Assembly (NCBI RefSeq): GCF_009865135.1 | Contig: NZ_WWGH01000002.1 | Location: 2,232,001-2,296,000 of the forward strand | From: Streptomyces sp. SID8374 | GTDB lineage: Bacteria > Actinomycetota > Actinomycetes > Streptomycetales > Streptomycetaceae | Length of the DNA: 64,000 bases | Reading direction: 5' to 3' | Shown here: positions 49,562 through 58,982 of the stretch, one piece after another | How the letters are laid out: the number at the start of each line of letters is the position of its first letter | Numbering within the stretch: position 1 is the first letter of the stretch | Made by a program: the position numbers and the translations under genes | Notes under the pieces: model-generated | The model's input: only the letters and a program-made list of their open reading frames with translations | What the model was told of the DNA's origin: nothing | Databases searched by the model: none

Positions 49562-50815
49562 TCAGCCGCCCTGTTCCGCGTCCAGCCTCCGCACCCTCGC
49601 CAGCAGCGCCGCCCGCTGCCCCGCCGGTGCCGCGCCCGCCAGCGCCTGCCACACCGCCAGGTCGTCCTCGCCCCACGGGCTGTACGCCCAGTCGGCCAGC
49701 AGCCCGGGGTCACCCCGGGCGATCAGCGCCGCCCGCAACTCGTCCGCGATGCGGTGGCGCAGCCGTACGACGGCGGGGGCGCGCGACCCCGGCAGCAGCG
49801 GGCCCGCGTACGCGTCCAGCGCAGCCGCCACCGCCCCGGAGCCCAGCCGCCGCGTCACCGTGTCGAAGTCGGCGTCCACGGGCAGGGCGAGCCGGTACGG
49901 GCGCGAATGCAGGAGGTCGGGGCCCAGCAGCCGCCTGAGCCGGGAGAGTTCGGCCCGCAGCGTCACCGGGGGCACCGACTCGTCCTCGTACAACTCGATC
50001 AGCAGCTCGTCCCCGCTCAGTCCCTCCGGGCGGCGGGCCAGGGCGACGAGGATCTCGCTGTGCCGCCTGCTGAGCCGGATCCTGCGGCCGCCCGCGCGCA
50101 GCACCGCCTCGTCCCGGCCCAGCGCGCTCAGCCGCACCGACCCACCGTCCGCCGCCGGTGCCAGCAGCGCGAGGTGGGACTCGGCGGCCCGCGCCACCGC
50201 CTGGACGAAGGCCAGACTGTGCGGGTGCGCCAGCCGGTCGCCGCCCGTGATGTCCACCGCCCCCAGCACCCGGCCGGTGTGGGGGTCGTGCAGCGGGGCC
50301 GCCGCGCACGTCCACTGCTGGACCGGGCGCAGGAAGTGCTCGGCCGCGAAGACCTGCACCGGCCGGCCGACCGCGATGGCCGTGCCCGGCGCGTTGGTCC
50401 CGGCTACGCTCTCCGCCCAGCGCGCGCCCTCCACGAAGTTCATCGCCCCCGCCCGGCGGCGGGCCGTGGCATGGCCCTCCACCCACAGCAGCCTGCCGTG
50501 GGCGTCGCAGACGGCCAGCAGATGCTCCCCGTCCGTGGCGTAGGCGCCCATGAGTTCACGGATCACGGGCATCGCCCGGGCCAGCGGATGCGCCTCGCGG
50601 TACGGCCCCAGCTCGTCCGCCCCGAACTCCACCACGGGCGCGCCGTCCGGGCTGACCTGGGCCCGGGCCGAGCGGAGCCACGACTCGCCGACCACCGTAC
50701 GTACCGGCCGCTCCAGCCGCCCCGCCGACGTGAACGCCTCGTGCGCGCGGCGCAGCGCCCCGACCTGTTCACCGGGGTCCGTATCAGCGGCCAGGGCCAC
50801 CCAGGGGTCCGTCAA
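49562..50815 (-). CDS. GAF-domain transcriptional regulator without AAA+ domain
   Basis: 417 residues, started at a TTG with GGAGGGAGGG just upstream; no ATG or GTG is available in frame. Residues about 40-210 resemble the sensory half of AcoR-type activators (VVGESWLRSARAQV, FVEGARWAESVAGTNAPGTAIAVG, HFLRPVQQWTCAAAPLHDP, GAVDITGG). Instead of a sigma-54 AAA+ module, a winged-helix region follows (IRLSRRHSEILVALA, SGDELLIELYEDE, LRAELSRLRRLLG), as in SARP-like proteins. It lies upstream of the aldehyde dehydrogenase and is its probable activator. Confidence 0.88.
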   Translation of the reverse strand: MTDPWVALAADTDPGEQVGALRRAHEAFTSAGRLERPVRTVVGESWLRSARAQVSPDGAPVVEFGADELGPYREAHPLARAMPVIRELMGAYATDGEHLLAVCDAHGRLLWVEGHATARRRAGAMNFVEGARWAESVAGTNAPGTAIAVGRPVQVFAAEHFLRPVQQWTCAAAPLHDPHTGRVLGAVDITGGDRLAHPHSLAFVQAVARAAESHLALLAPAADGGSVRLSALGRDEAVLRAGGRRIRLSRRHSEILVALARRPEGLSGDELLIELYEDESVPPVTLRAELSRLRRLLGPDLLHSRPYRLALPVDADFDTVTRRLGSGAVAAALDAYAGPLLPGSRAPAVVRLRHRIADELRAALIARGDPGLLADWAYSPWGEDDLAVWQALAGAAPAGQRAALLARVRRLDAEQGG

Positions 50816-50905
50816 CTCACCCTCCCTCCGGGGCCGTCCTGCCTCCCATCGTCGTCGCCACAGGTCGCCGCGACAACCTGGCTGCGGTGGGTAATCGGCG
50901 CGGGG

Positions 50906-51487
50906 TCAGGGGAGGTCGACGAGCCGCAGATAGCGCTCCCAGTCCCAGAGGACACCGGGGTCGGTGTGGTCGCTGCCGGGCACCTCGTGGTGGCCGATGA
51001 TGTGCGCGCGGTCCTTGGGGATGCCGTGCCGCGCGCAGATGTCCGCGGTGAGGAGCGCCGAACGCCGGTACATCGCGTCGGTGAAGAACTCCGGACGGTC
51101 CACCCACCCCTCGTGCTCTATGCCGATGCTGCGGGTGTTGACCTCCCAGTTGCCCGCGTGCCAGGCGATGTCCTCTTCCCTGACGCACTGGGCGACATGG
51201 CCGTCACCGGAGCGCACCACGTAGTGGGCGGAGACCTGCTTGGCCGGATCGCCGAAGATGCCGATCGTCGGGGTGAACAGCTGCTGCGCGACGTGGATGA
51301 CGACACGGTCGATCCGGCGCTCGGACGGGTGCGAGGGGACGGTGTAGTTCGCCGTGTGGGCGGGCGCCCAGAGAGCCGTCGGGTAGTCCGCGACGGCGGG
51401 CGGGGGAGCGACGGCCCGTGCCGACGCCGGGGCCAGCGCCGCCGCCACGGTGACGGCGGCCCCCTGAAGGAGCCTTCTGCGGTGCAT
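50906..51487 (-). CDS. N-acetylmuramoyl-L-alanine amidase, exported
   Basis: 193 residues. MHRRRLLQGAAVTVAAALAP is an export signal with twin arginines (Tat-like), cleavage near residue 25. The Amidase_2/PGRP fold shows zinc ligands in RVVIHVAQQ, IIGHHEVPGSDHTDPG, and the conserved WHAGNWEVNTRSIGIEHEG. It cleaves the bond between muramic acid and the stem peptide in the cell wall. Stand-alone gene; no binding domain is attached. Confidence 0.93.
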   Translation of the reverse strand: MHRRRLLQGAAVTVAAALAPASARAVAPPPAVADYPTALWAPAHTANYTVPSHPSERRIDRVVIHVAQQLFTPTIGIFGDPAKQVSAHYVVRSGDGHVAQCVREEDIAWHAGNWEVNTRSIGIEHEGWVDRPEFFTDAMYRRSALLTADICARHGIPKDRAHIIGHHEVPGSDHTDPGVLWDWERYLRLVDLP

Positions 51488-51604
51488 CGCACTCCTGAGG
51501 AGGCCGGGGTCGCTCTATAAGCGGACGCGTGAGGGAAAGAGGAGGCCGGAGCCGTCTTCCGACGATGACGTACGGAAGAGGGCCCCGGTTCCCCCACACG
51601 TGCC

Positions 51605-51747
51605 GACGGACTTCCGCGCCTGCCCACGGCTCCGGCCCGCGACGGACCTCAGGCCTCGCCCACGGACCGGCCCGCGACGGACTTCCGCGCCTGCCCACGG
51701 CCCCGGCCCGGGACGGACCTCAGGCCTCGACCACGGCCCCGGCGAGC
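51605..51747. repeat. Degenerate 36-base tandem repeats at the 3' end of the SWIM gene
   Basis: Four units begin with GACGGAC at 51605, 51641, 51676 and 51712 (period 35-36). Units 1 and 3 are nearly identical, as are 2 and 4, so the array is also a 71-base duplication. The last unit runs over the stop codon of the SWIM gene (51720-51722). Confidence 0.7.
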
Positions 51748-53051
51748 GCCCCCGCCAGCGCACCCGCAGGGTCGTCGTCCGCCGGCCCCGCGGGCACCCA
51801 GCGGCCACGCTCCTTGCGGTAGGGCCACCACCGGCCGTCGCGGTCATAGCGGAGCTGGACATCGGCGCCCGCCACCGTCCACCGGGCCCGCGCCGCCCGC
51901 AACTGCGGCCGCTCGCCCTCCTCCCAGGCCTCCGCGAGCCGCGCACGGGCCCGGGCGAGGGAGTCCGGGTCCGGTTCCCACTCCTCGTCCAGCACCGCCA
52001 GCCCGGCGACCCCTCCGTACCGCCAGGCACGCACCGCCGGCTCCAGTTCGGCACGCGCCCGCCCGGCACCCTGGGCCAGCCGCGTCGCGATCCACGGCTC
52101 CGGAGAGGCGTCGGCGGCCATCCGTACCGCGTCCTGCTCCGCTGTCAGCTCCGCCGGAACCGGCTGCCGTTCATGCCCCGGAACCAGCGCCTCCAGCAGC
52201 AGCCGACGGGCCCGTACGGCGCTGTCGGCGGCCAGCACCTCCAGCGCCGCCGGGTCGAGGCCGGCCGGCGGCCCCGCCTCCGTGTCCAGCGACGGCGGCG
52301 GCCCCGGCTCCTCGGGCACTAGCGGGGGCCCGGGCAGCGGCGGCAGGATGGAGCCCGCGGCGAACGCCTCGCCGGCCGGGACCCCGTACACATCCTGGTC
52401 CACGTCCTCCGGCGCGGCACCGCCCTCCGCACCCCGCACCGCGCGGGCGGCGCTGCGGACCTGGAGCTCGTCCAGCAGCCGCCGCTCGCCGCGCCCCCGC
52501 ATCAGCAGCAGGACGAACGGGTCCTCGTCCAGCAGCCGCGCCACCTGGTAGCACAGGGCACCCGAGTGGGCGCAGTGGTCCCAGGTCCCGCAGGTGCACT
52601 CCGGCTCCAGATCGCCGATACCGGGCAGCAGCTCCACCCCGGCGCCCGCCGCGTCCTCCACCAGGTGCGGCTCCATCTCCCGGTCCAGCAGCGCCGCGAT
52701 GTGCCCGGCCCGGTCCACCGCCATGTCCAGGAAGCGGTCCCACGCCTCGTCGCTCAGCTCCTGGAGCAGCACATCGCTCCGGTGGCCCGTACCGTCCCGG
52801 TCCCGTACGACGGCCGTGATCCGGCCGGGGCGCACGGAGACCGCCCCGACGGCCCCCTCCCGGGCCAGCCGACGCCCCTGCTTGAGCTGCTGACCGTCCA
52901 GGGCGGTGTCCTCCAGCGCCTGGAGCCACGCCCGGCCCCACCACGACGTGGCGAAGGCCCGACCAGGCGGGGGCGGCAGCGGCGCGAACGTACGCTCCGC
53001 TCCACCGCCGGAATCCACCGCGTCCGACCCGAACTCGTAGTCGTCGCTCAT
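51720..53051 (-). CDS. SWIM zinc-finger protein
   Basis: 443 residues from the ATG at 53051, overlapping the helicase stop (ATGA). The SWIM motif CTCGTWDHCAH (CxC...CxH, about residues 155-165) is followed by GALCYQVARLLDEDPFVLLL. The N-terminal part contains WWGRAWLQALE and RRLAREGAVGAV, typical of the bacterial partner of SNF2 helicases. The C-terminal 200 residues are Ala/Glu/Arg-rich. Known SWIM domains bind DNA or protein. Translation coupling strongly suggests complex formation with the SNF2 protein. Confidence 0.92.
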   Translation of the reverse strand: MSDDYEFGSDAVDSGGGAERTFAPLPPPPGRAFATSWWGRAWLQALEDTALDGQQLKQGRRLAREGAVGAVSVRPGRITAVVRDRDGTGHRSDVLLQELSDEAWDRFLDMAVDRAGHIAALLDREMEPHLVEDAAGAGVELLPGIGDLEPECTCGTWDHCAHSGALCYQVARLLDEDPFVLLLMRGRGERRLLDELQVRSAARAVRGAEGGAAPEDVDQDVYGVPAGEAFAAGSILPPLPGPPLVPEEPGPPPSLDTEAGPPAGLDPAALEVLAADSAVRARRLLLEALVPGHERQPVPAELTAEQDAVRMAADASPEPWIATRLAQGAGRARAELEPAVRAWRYGGVAGLAVLDEEWEPDPDSLARARARLAEAWEEGERPQLRAARARWTVAGADVQLRYDRDGRWWPYRKERGRWVPAGPADDDPAGALAGALAGAVVEA

Positions 53052-56017
53052 CGTGCGCCCCCTCGCAGTTCGACCAGATCGGCCAGTTCCGCATCGGTCA
53101 GTTCGGTCAGTGCCGCCTCCCCGGAACCGAGCACCGCGTCCGCCAGCCCCTGCTTGCGGGCGAGCATCTGGGCGATCCGGTCCTCGATCGTCCCCTCGGC
53201 GATCAGCCGGTGCACCTGGACGGGCTGTGTCTGCCCGATCCGGTACGCCCGGTCGGTCGCCTGTGCCTCGACCGCCGGGTTCCACCAGCGGTCGAAGTGC
53301 ACGACATGACCGGCCCGGGTGAGGTTGAGCCCGGTCCCCGCCGCCTTCAGGGAGAGCAGGAACACCGGTGCCTCGCCCGCCTGGAAGCGGCTCACCATCT
53401 CCTCCCGGCGCGCCACCGGCGTACCGCCGTGCAGGAACTGCGTAGGCACCCCGCGCGCGGCGAGATGCTCCTCCAGCAGCCGCGCCATCTGTACGTACTG
53501 CGTGAACACGAGTACGGAGGCCTGCTCGGCCAGGATCGTGTCCAGGAGCTCGTCCAGCAGCTCCACCTTCCCCGACCGGTCCGCGATCCGCGGCCGCTCC
53601 TCCTTCAGGTACTGCGCCGGGTGGTTGCAGATCTGCTTCAGCGCCGTCAGCAGCTTCATCACGAGCCCCCGCCGCTCGAACCTGTCCGCGCCGGAGATCT
53701 CGGCGAGCGTCTCGCGGACCACCGCCTCGTACAGCCCGGTCTGTTCGGCCGTCAGCGACACCGCCCGGTCGGTCTCCGTCTTCGGCGGCAGCTCCGGGGC
53801 GATCCCCGGGTCGGACTTGCGGCGGCGCAGCAGGAACGGGCGGACCAGGGCCGCGAGCCGCTCGGCGGCCCCCGGGTCGCTGCCACCCTCGACGGCGGCG
53901 GCGTACCGGGTACGGAAGGTGGCGAGCCGGCCCAGCAGCCCGGGCGTCGTCCAGTCCAGGATCGCCCACAGCTCGGAGAGGTTGTTCTCCACCGGGGTGC
54001 CGGTGAGGGCGACGCGGGCCCGGGCGCCGATGGTGCGCAGCTGCTTGGCCGTCGCCGAGTGCGGGTTCTTGACGTGCTGGGCCTCGTCGGTGACGACCAT
54101 GCCCCAGGAGGCGGCGGCCAGCCGGGGCGCGTCCAGACGCATCGTGCCGTACGTCGTCAGGACGAACTCGCCGTCCACCAGCCCCTCCAGGGAACGCGAC
54201 GCGCCGTGGAACCGGCGTACGGGGGTGCCCGGGGCGAACTTCTCGATCTCCCGCTGCCAGTTGCCCATCAGCGAGGTCGGGCACACCACCAGCGTCGGGC
54301 CGGCCGCGTCCGGGTCGCCCTGGCGGTGCAGATGGAGAGCGATGAGCGTGATCGTCTTGCCCAGGCCCATGTCGTCGGCGAGGCAGGCCCCGAGACCGAG
54401 CGAGGTCATGGTGTTCAGCCAGTTCAGACCGCGCAGCTGGTAGTCGCGCAGCGTCGCGGTCAGTGCCTCGGGCTGTCCGATCGCCTGCTGAGCCGCCGAC
54501 TCCGGGTCGGCCAGCCGCTGCCGCAACCGCTCCAGCCAGCCCGTCGCGGCCACCTCCACCCGGCGCCCGTCCACCTCGGTGGAGCCGGTCAGCGCCGCGC
54601 CCAGGGCGTCGATGGGGGTGACCTTGCGGTCCTGGGTCTCCCGGGCCCGGCGCGCCTCCTCCGGGTCGATGAGGACCCACTGGTCCCGCAGGCGCACGAT
54701 CGGCCTGCTGGACTCCGCGAGCCGGTCCAGCTCCTCGCGGCTCAGCTGCTGGTCGCCCAGGGCGAACCGCCAGTCGAACGCGAGCAGGGCGTCGGCGGAC
54801 AGGAACGACGGCGTGTCCGCGACGGTACGCCCCCGCTGTTCGTCACCCTCTTCGCCGCTGCCGTCCTGTCCGTCGGCCGGGCCGATCACCGCGCGGGCGG
54901 TCAGCTTCCTCGCCAGCTCCTTGGGCCAGTGGACCTGCACACCCGTGGCTGCCAGGGCGCGCGAGGCGGGCCCCAGCAGCTCGGCGATCTCCTCGTCGGC
55001 GGGCTCCACCGCGTCCGGGACGGCGGCGGACAGCAACGGGGCCAGCGGCGGCCAGGCGCGGGCGGCGCGGCGCAGGGCGAGCAGGGCGTCCATCCGGGCC
55101 CGTGGCCCGAACGCCGCCGCACTCCGGGTGCCGCCCGCCCACACCTCGGCCGCGTCGGCGACCAGGGAGGGGTCGCTGACGCTGTGGATCTGTAGGACGG
55201 CACGGAAGGAAGGTCGCGCGTCGTCATAAAGAGGGGCGTCGGTGGCCGGGTCGGCACGGACAGGGGCATCGGTGGCCGGCGCGTCGTGGAGAGGGGCGTC
55301 GGTGGCCGGTGAAGCCGTTCCGGTCACCTCGATGCGCAACGAGAGCCGTACGCCCGCATCGTGACCGGCCGCCACATCGGCTGCCCACGCCCGTGCCTGG
55401 GGGAGGTGCTGCGGTTCCCTGGCGGCGAACGCGGGGCCCGCCGCGGCGAACCCGGCAGCGGGCGTCCGGGGCAGCCCGTCCGCCACCGCGTCAAGGAACG
55501 CCCGCAGCAGCCGCTCCGGTTCGGGCAGCAGCAGAGGGCCGTCCACCGCCGCGCCGGTCTCCAGCGGGGTCGCGTGGGCGGTGGGCGGCATCGACGCGGC
55601 AAGCTCCCGGATCCGCTCCAGATCCCCGGCGCCCAACGGCCCGACCCGCCAGGCGTCCTGGTCGGTGGGGCTGAGCCCCGGCAGCAGGAGACCACGGGCG
55701 ACGAACTGGAGGCCGAGCAGCGCGGCGGCGCCCCAGAAGGCGGTCGCGGGGGAGGCCTGCCCGTCGGCCCGCGCCCGTGTCAGCACCGGCAGGGCCTCCC
55801 GTACGGGAAGGTGCAGGCCGGGCACGGTACGGCGCCGAAGGTCGGCTCCGGCCACGGTGAGGTCCGACAAGATCCCGGGCGCTTCGGGAGGGGTGCTACC
55901 GTCCGGGTTCCAGAAGGCGATCAGGCCGGTACGGGACGGATCCGCGGGGATGAAGACCGCGGAGCAGCGGGACAGCTCGGAAATCCGGGAAGGCGTTGCC
56001 GCAGGGTGCCGGTGCAC
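53048..56017 (-). CDS. SNF2-family DEAD/DEAH-box helicase
   Basis: About 989 residues from the GTG at 56017; a GTG at 56095 would add 26 residues but has AAGGGG touching the start, so the shorter form is preferred without certainty. The C-terminal half holds the Swi2/Snf2 motor: LADDMGLGKTITLIALHLHR (motif I), VVTDEAQHVKN (II), ALTGTPVENNLSELWAIL (III), then FTQYVQMARLLEEHL, GLNLTRAGHVVHFDRWWNP and DRAYRIGQTQPVQVHRL (VI). The N-terminal half is a bacterial SNF2-associated region. It should translocate on dsDNA. Paired with the SWIM gene; divergent from the desaturase. Confidence 0.92.
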   Translation of the reverse strand: MHRHPAATPSRISELSRCSAVFIPADPSRTGLIAFWNPDGSTPPEAPGILSDLTVAGADLRRRTVPGLHLPVREALPVLTRARADGQASPATAFWGAAALLGLQFVARGLLLPGLSPTDQDAWRVGPLGAGDLERIRELAASMPPTAHATPLETGAAVDGPLLLPEPERLLRAFLDAVADGLPRTPAAGFAAAGPAFAAREPQHLPQARAWAADVAAGHDAGVRLSLRIEVTGTASPATDAPLHDAPATDAPVRADPATDAPLYDDARPSFRAVLQIHSVSDPSLVADAAEVWAGGTRSAAAFGPRARMDALLALRRAARAWPPLAPLLSAAVPDAVEPADEEIAELLGPASRALAATGVQVHWPKELARKLTARAVIGPADGQDGSGEEGDEQRGRTVADTPSFLSADALLAFDWRFALGDQQLSREELDRLAESSRPIVRLRDQWVLIDPEEARRARETQDRKVTPIDALGAALTGSTEVDGRRVEVAATGWLERLRQRLADPESAAQQAIGQPEALTATLRDYQLRGLNWLNTMTSLGLGACLADDMGLGKTITLIALHLHRQGDPDAAGPTLVVCPTSLMGNWQREIEKFAPGTPVRRFHGASRSLEGLVDGEFVLTTYGTMRLDAPRLAAASWGMVVTDEAQHVKNPHSATAKQLRTIGARARVALTGTPVENNLSELWAILDWTTPGLLGRLATFRTRYAAAVEGGSDPGAAERLAALVRPFLLRRRKSDPGIAPELPPKTETDRAVSLTAEQTGLYEAVVRETLAEISGADRFERRGLVMKLLTALKQICNHPAQYLKEERPRIADRSGKVELLDELLDTILAEQASVLVFTQYVQMARLLEEHLAARGVPTQFLHGGTPVARREEMVSRFQAGEAPVFLLSLKAAGTGLNLTRAGHVVHFDRWWNPAVEAQATDRAYRIGQTQPVQVHRLIAEGTIEDRIAQMLARKQGLADAVLGSGEAALTELTDAELADLVELRGGAR

Positions 56018-56275
56018 AGCGATGTCAGATTCCTCAAATTTGACTAGTTGGTCGGGGTCGCCGAGGGTACTCCACCCGAAGCAGCGATGCGCCACCCCCT
56101 TCTGTGATCTGCCTCACTTCTCCACGTCCTCTCGCGCTGGTGGTGGAGCTGGCACCACCACGGAGCACGGGGGTCTGCCCCAGGAAGATCGGGGTGGTGG
56201 CGCCATGGTTGCCGTGGGACTCCGATCCGTACGTTTAACGAGGTCAGAGCCTATGTTTGAGAGACCGGAGACCTC

Positions 56276-57337
56276 ATGTCCCAGGCAACAGCCACCGTTG
56301 CGGACCCCGCTGGTGACAGCAGTTCGGAACGGGCTGGCCTCCCGGCTGCCGGCAGTGATTTCGCCCCTCTGCTGCGTGCTGTGAAGGGGCAGGGCCTCCT
56401 CGAACATCGCACCGGGCGGTACGCGATCAGCATCGCCGCCAACCTGGCGGCCCTGGGCGGGGTGATCGCCGCGTTCGTCCTGCTGGGTGACACCTGGTGG
56501 AGCCTCTTCCTCGCTCCTCCGCTGGCGGTCCTGTGGACGCGGACGGCCTTCGTCGCCCATGACGCGGGCCATTCCCAGATATCCGGTGACCGCAGGGCGA
56601 GCAAGCTGATCGGCCTGGTCCACGCCAACCTGCTCCTCGGTATGAACGAGGCGTGGTGGAACGACAAGCACGTACGTCACCACGCCAACCCCAACCACGT
56701 GGACAAGGACCCCGATGTCGGCGTCGGTGCCCTCGTATGGACCCAGAAGCAGGCTGCGCAGCGCGCAGGGTTCGCCCGCTGGCTGACCCGCAACCAGGCC
56801 CGGCTGTTCTTTCCGATGCTGCTGCTCGAAGGCATAGCCCTGAAGGTCTACGGGTTCCAGTTCCTGCGCCGCCAGCCGGCCGGGGAGCGTGCGGTCTCGG
56901 CCCTGCTGATGACCGCGCACCTCGGGCTGTACACGACCCTGCTGCTGACCGTCCTGTCCCCGGCCAAGGCTGTCGTTTTCGCCCTGCTGCTGCACGCCCT
57001 GTTCGGTCTCCACCTGGGGATGGCCTTCGCCCCGAACCACAAGGGCATGGAGATGCCGGACCCGGACGGGGAGCGCTGGGGGCATCTGCGGCGCCAAGTC
57101 CTGACCTCGCGCAATGTGCGCGGCGCGATGCTCACCGACTGGTTCCTCGGCGGTCTGAACTACCAGATAGAGCACCACCTGTTCCCGAGCATGCCCCGGC
57201 CCCACCTGCGGCTGGCGCAGCCCCTGGTCAAGGCGCACTGCCGGAGCATCGGCATGCCGTACGCGGAAACCGGACTCGTGGAGTCCTACCGCCAGGCGCT
57301 GGCCCACATGCACGAGGTCGGCGAGCCGCTGCGATGA
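56276..57337 (+). CDS. Membrane fatty acid desaturase
   Basis: 353 residues. Three histidine boxes hold the diiron site: HDAGH (about residue 96), HVRHH (about 138) and QIEHHLFP (about 301). Paired hydrophobic segments precede boxes 1 and 3, as in acyl-lipid/acyl-CoA delta desaturases (front-end-like, PF00487). It introduces a double bond into membrane lipid acyl chains. No fused cytochrome b5 or reductase. GGAG lies ahead of the ATG. Confidence 0.93.
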   Translation: MSQATATVADPAGDSSSERAGLPAAGSDFAPLLRAVKGQGLLEHRTGRYAISIAANLAALGGVIAAFVLLGDTWWSLFLAPPLAVLWTRTAFVAHDAGHSQISGDRRASKLIGLVHANLLLGMNEAWWNDKHVRHHANPNHVDKDPDVGVGALVWTQKQAAQRAGFARWLTRNQARLFFPMLLLEGIALKVYGFQFLRRQPAGERAVSALLMTAHLGLYTTLLLTVLSPAKAVVFALLLHALFGLHLGMAFAPNHKGMEMPDPDGERWGHLRRQVLTSRNVRGAMLTDWFLGGLNYQIEHHLFPSMPRPHLRLAQPLVKAHCRSIGMPYAETGLVESYRQALAHMHEVGEPLR

Positions 57338-57462
57338 GGGGCGCCATGGGGGACAGAAAGGCCGGTCACGGGGGACAGTGGGAGTACGTGCGGGGGAACG
57401 TAAGGACGCACGGACGCGTTGACAGGACAGAAGCGGCGCCGGCCGCGAAGGAGGCGTGGACC

Positions 57463-57645
57463 ATGTCGAACGGTGCGAAGGTCGCTGTCGCGGGGGTGGT
57501 GGCCGCGGCCATCCTGTGGCCCCTGATCGGATTCTGGTGGGCGCTGCTGGTGGTGATCGGCGTCCCCGTCGCGGGCTATCTGCTGCTGGACCCGTCCCAG
57601 CGACGCAGGCTCCGCAGGATCAACCGCAAGGAAATCGGCCGCTGA
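57463..57645 (+). CDS. Small membrane protein (60 aa)
   Basis: 60 residues with AAGGAGG 6-13 bases before the ATG. One long hydrophobic region (AVAGVVAAAILWPLIGFWWALLVVIGVPVAG, probably two helices) is followed by a very basic tail LLDPSQRRRLRRINRKEIGR (20 residues). Same strand as the desaturase, 125 bases downstream. No family recognised; predicted to sit in the membrane with the tail in the cytosol. Confidence 0.7.
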   Translation: MSNGAKVAVAGVVAAAILWPLIGFWWALLVVIGVPVAGYLLLDPSQRRRLRRINRKEIGR

Positions 57646-57679
57646 GCACGGAATCCAGCCGGTGGCCGGACCGCTGAGC

Positions 57680-57707
57680 CCGGGCCCCAATCGTGGCAGG
57701 GGCCCGG
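57680..57707. terminator. Bidirectional terminator between convergent genes
   Basis: CCGGGCCCC and GGGGCCCGG, 9-bp perfect stem with a 10-base loop, in the 75-base gap between the small membrane protein and the low-complexity gene. Confidence 0.6.
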
Positions 57708-57720
57708 TGCCGGATCGTGG

Positions 57721-58776
57721 TCACGCCGGATGCGGCGCCAGCGCGTCCAGGGCCTCCAGCAGGCCGGGCAGCGCGGGCCCGCGCCCGACGGGCAGCACCT
57801 GGCCCGGCTCCTCGTCCAACAGGATCAGCGCTATGTCGTCGGTCCTGGCGACCATCGACCACCCCGGGCCGTCGACCCGCAGCGTGCGTGCGTCGGCCGA
57901 GGCGAAGACGGAGCGGATCCGGCCGGGCGGCGGCGGAGTCCTCGTATAGGCGAGGGCCTCCGACAGGGCCCGTCGTACGCCGGGGTGCTGCCGGGTCGCA
58001 GCGGCACCGGGCTCCGCGCCCCCGCCACCGTCGGCGGCAGCGCCGCCGTCCACGGCAGCGACATCCCCGGCAGCGGCATCGCCGTCGGCGCCTCCGTCGG
58101 CGGCGGCTCCGCCCTTCGGCCCACCGCTTCGGGTACCCCCGCCTCCCGGCTCGCTGCTTCCGTCACCTTCGCCTCCTGGCGCACCGCTTCCGGGTCCGCC
58201 GCTTACCGGCTCACCGGCACCGGCACCGCTGCCTTCGGTCGACTCCCCGCCCGGCCGGAGGAACTCCGCATCGTCGATCTGCTCCCGCCACTGCGTCCAC
58301 CGCACCGCGATCTCGTCCGCCCCGAGCCGCCGTTGCGCGGGGCCCCAGGACCCCGTGTCCGGAGGAGCCAGCGGGGCGGGGCCCGCCCCCTCGGTCTCCG
58401 GATCGTGCGGGGCGGGCACACCGGGCGCGGCGACAGCCACGGCCAGCGGCCAGCCGGGCAGCGCGCACACCACGGAGCGGTCGTCGGGGGAGAGGTCGTA
58501 CTCCATACCGCAGTCCCACGCGGCGATGGCCACGGCCACCAGGGAGACGTCCTCGACGACCACGGTCCAGCGGGCCCCGTCGCCGTCCTGCCCGAGGACG
58601 AGGCCGTACCCCTCCTCGTACGGTTCGAGGCCGAGCGCGCCGCACGCGGCCACATAGTCGTCGCCCAGCACGCTCGGGAACCGGGCAGGGGTGAGCAGCA
58701 CGGCGGTCAGCACCAGCAGCGCGTCGTCGTCGGCGTCCGCACCGGCCACAGTGTCCTCCTCGTCCCTGATCCACAT
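57721..58776 (-). CDS. Unknown protein with Gly/Ala/Asp-rich linker
   Basis: 351 residues from the ATG at 58776. Two ordered parts flank a long low-complexity linker (about residues 182-265; Gly, Ala, Ser, Asp, Glu). The N-terminal part contains VLTAVLLTPARFPSVLGDDYVAACGALGLEPYEEG and WTVVVEDVSLVAVAIAAWDCGMEYDLSPDDRSVVC (both quoted in part: LGDDYVAACGALGLEPYEEG, AAWDCGMEYDLSPDDRSVV); the C-terminal part ends with RTLRVDGPGWSMVARTD. No family recognised. Cytosolic. A highly conserved Streptomyces hypothetical is likely. Confidence 0.8.
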   Translation of the reverse strand: MWIRDEEDTVAGADADDDALLVLTAVLLTPARFPSVLGDDYVAACGALGLEPYEEGYGLVLGQDGDGARWTVVVEDVSLVAVAIAAWDCGMEYDLSPDDRSVVCALPGWPLAVAVAAPGVPAPHDPETEGAGPAPLAPPDTGSWGPAQRRLGADEIAVRWTQWREQIDDAEFLRPGGESTEGSGAGAGEPVSGGPGSGAPGGEGDGSSEPGGGGTRSGGPKGGAAADGGADGDAAAGDVAAVDGGAAADGGGGAEPGAAATRQHPGVRRALSEALAYTRTPPPPGRIRSVFASADARTLRVDGPGWSMVARTDDIALILLDEEPGQVLPVGRGPALPGLLEALDALAPHPA

Positions 58777-58982
58777 CCGTGCGGCCACCCGTCGCCCGGG
58801 CCCGCCCCACGTCGTCCGTCGGCGCACCTTAACTACTCGGTAACCCCGCCGTCGAGGCCCCTGACGGGCAACGACGGGCCGGATCCCCGGGTCCCTCGTC
58901 CGGGTCGTCGTGGCCGGGAAGGACCGGGACGCAGGGGGTGATCCGCGTAGGATCGGAGCTCCGGACGAACGAGGGGGAGGCC

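Noticed and set aside
51720..54680. 986-residue frame on the minus strand covering the SWIM gene and part of the helicase
   Set aside because: The N-terminal half is an antisense-phase shadow of the helicase gene; the real SWIM start is the ATG at 53051, coupled to the helicase stop.
56096..56275. TGGTGGTG...CACCACCA hairpin between helicase and desaturase
   Set aside because: Short G/C-rich stem of a kind expected by chance in this genome; no matching regulator or position effect can be argued.
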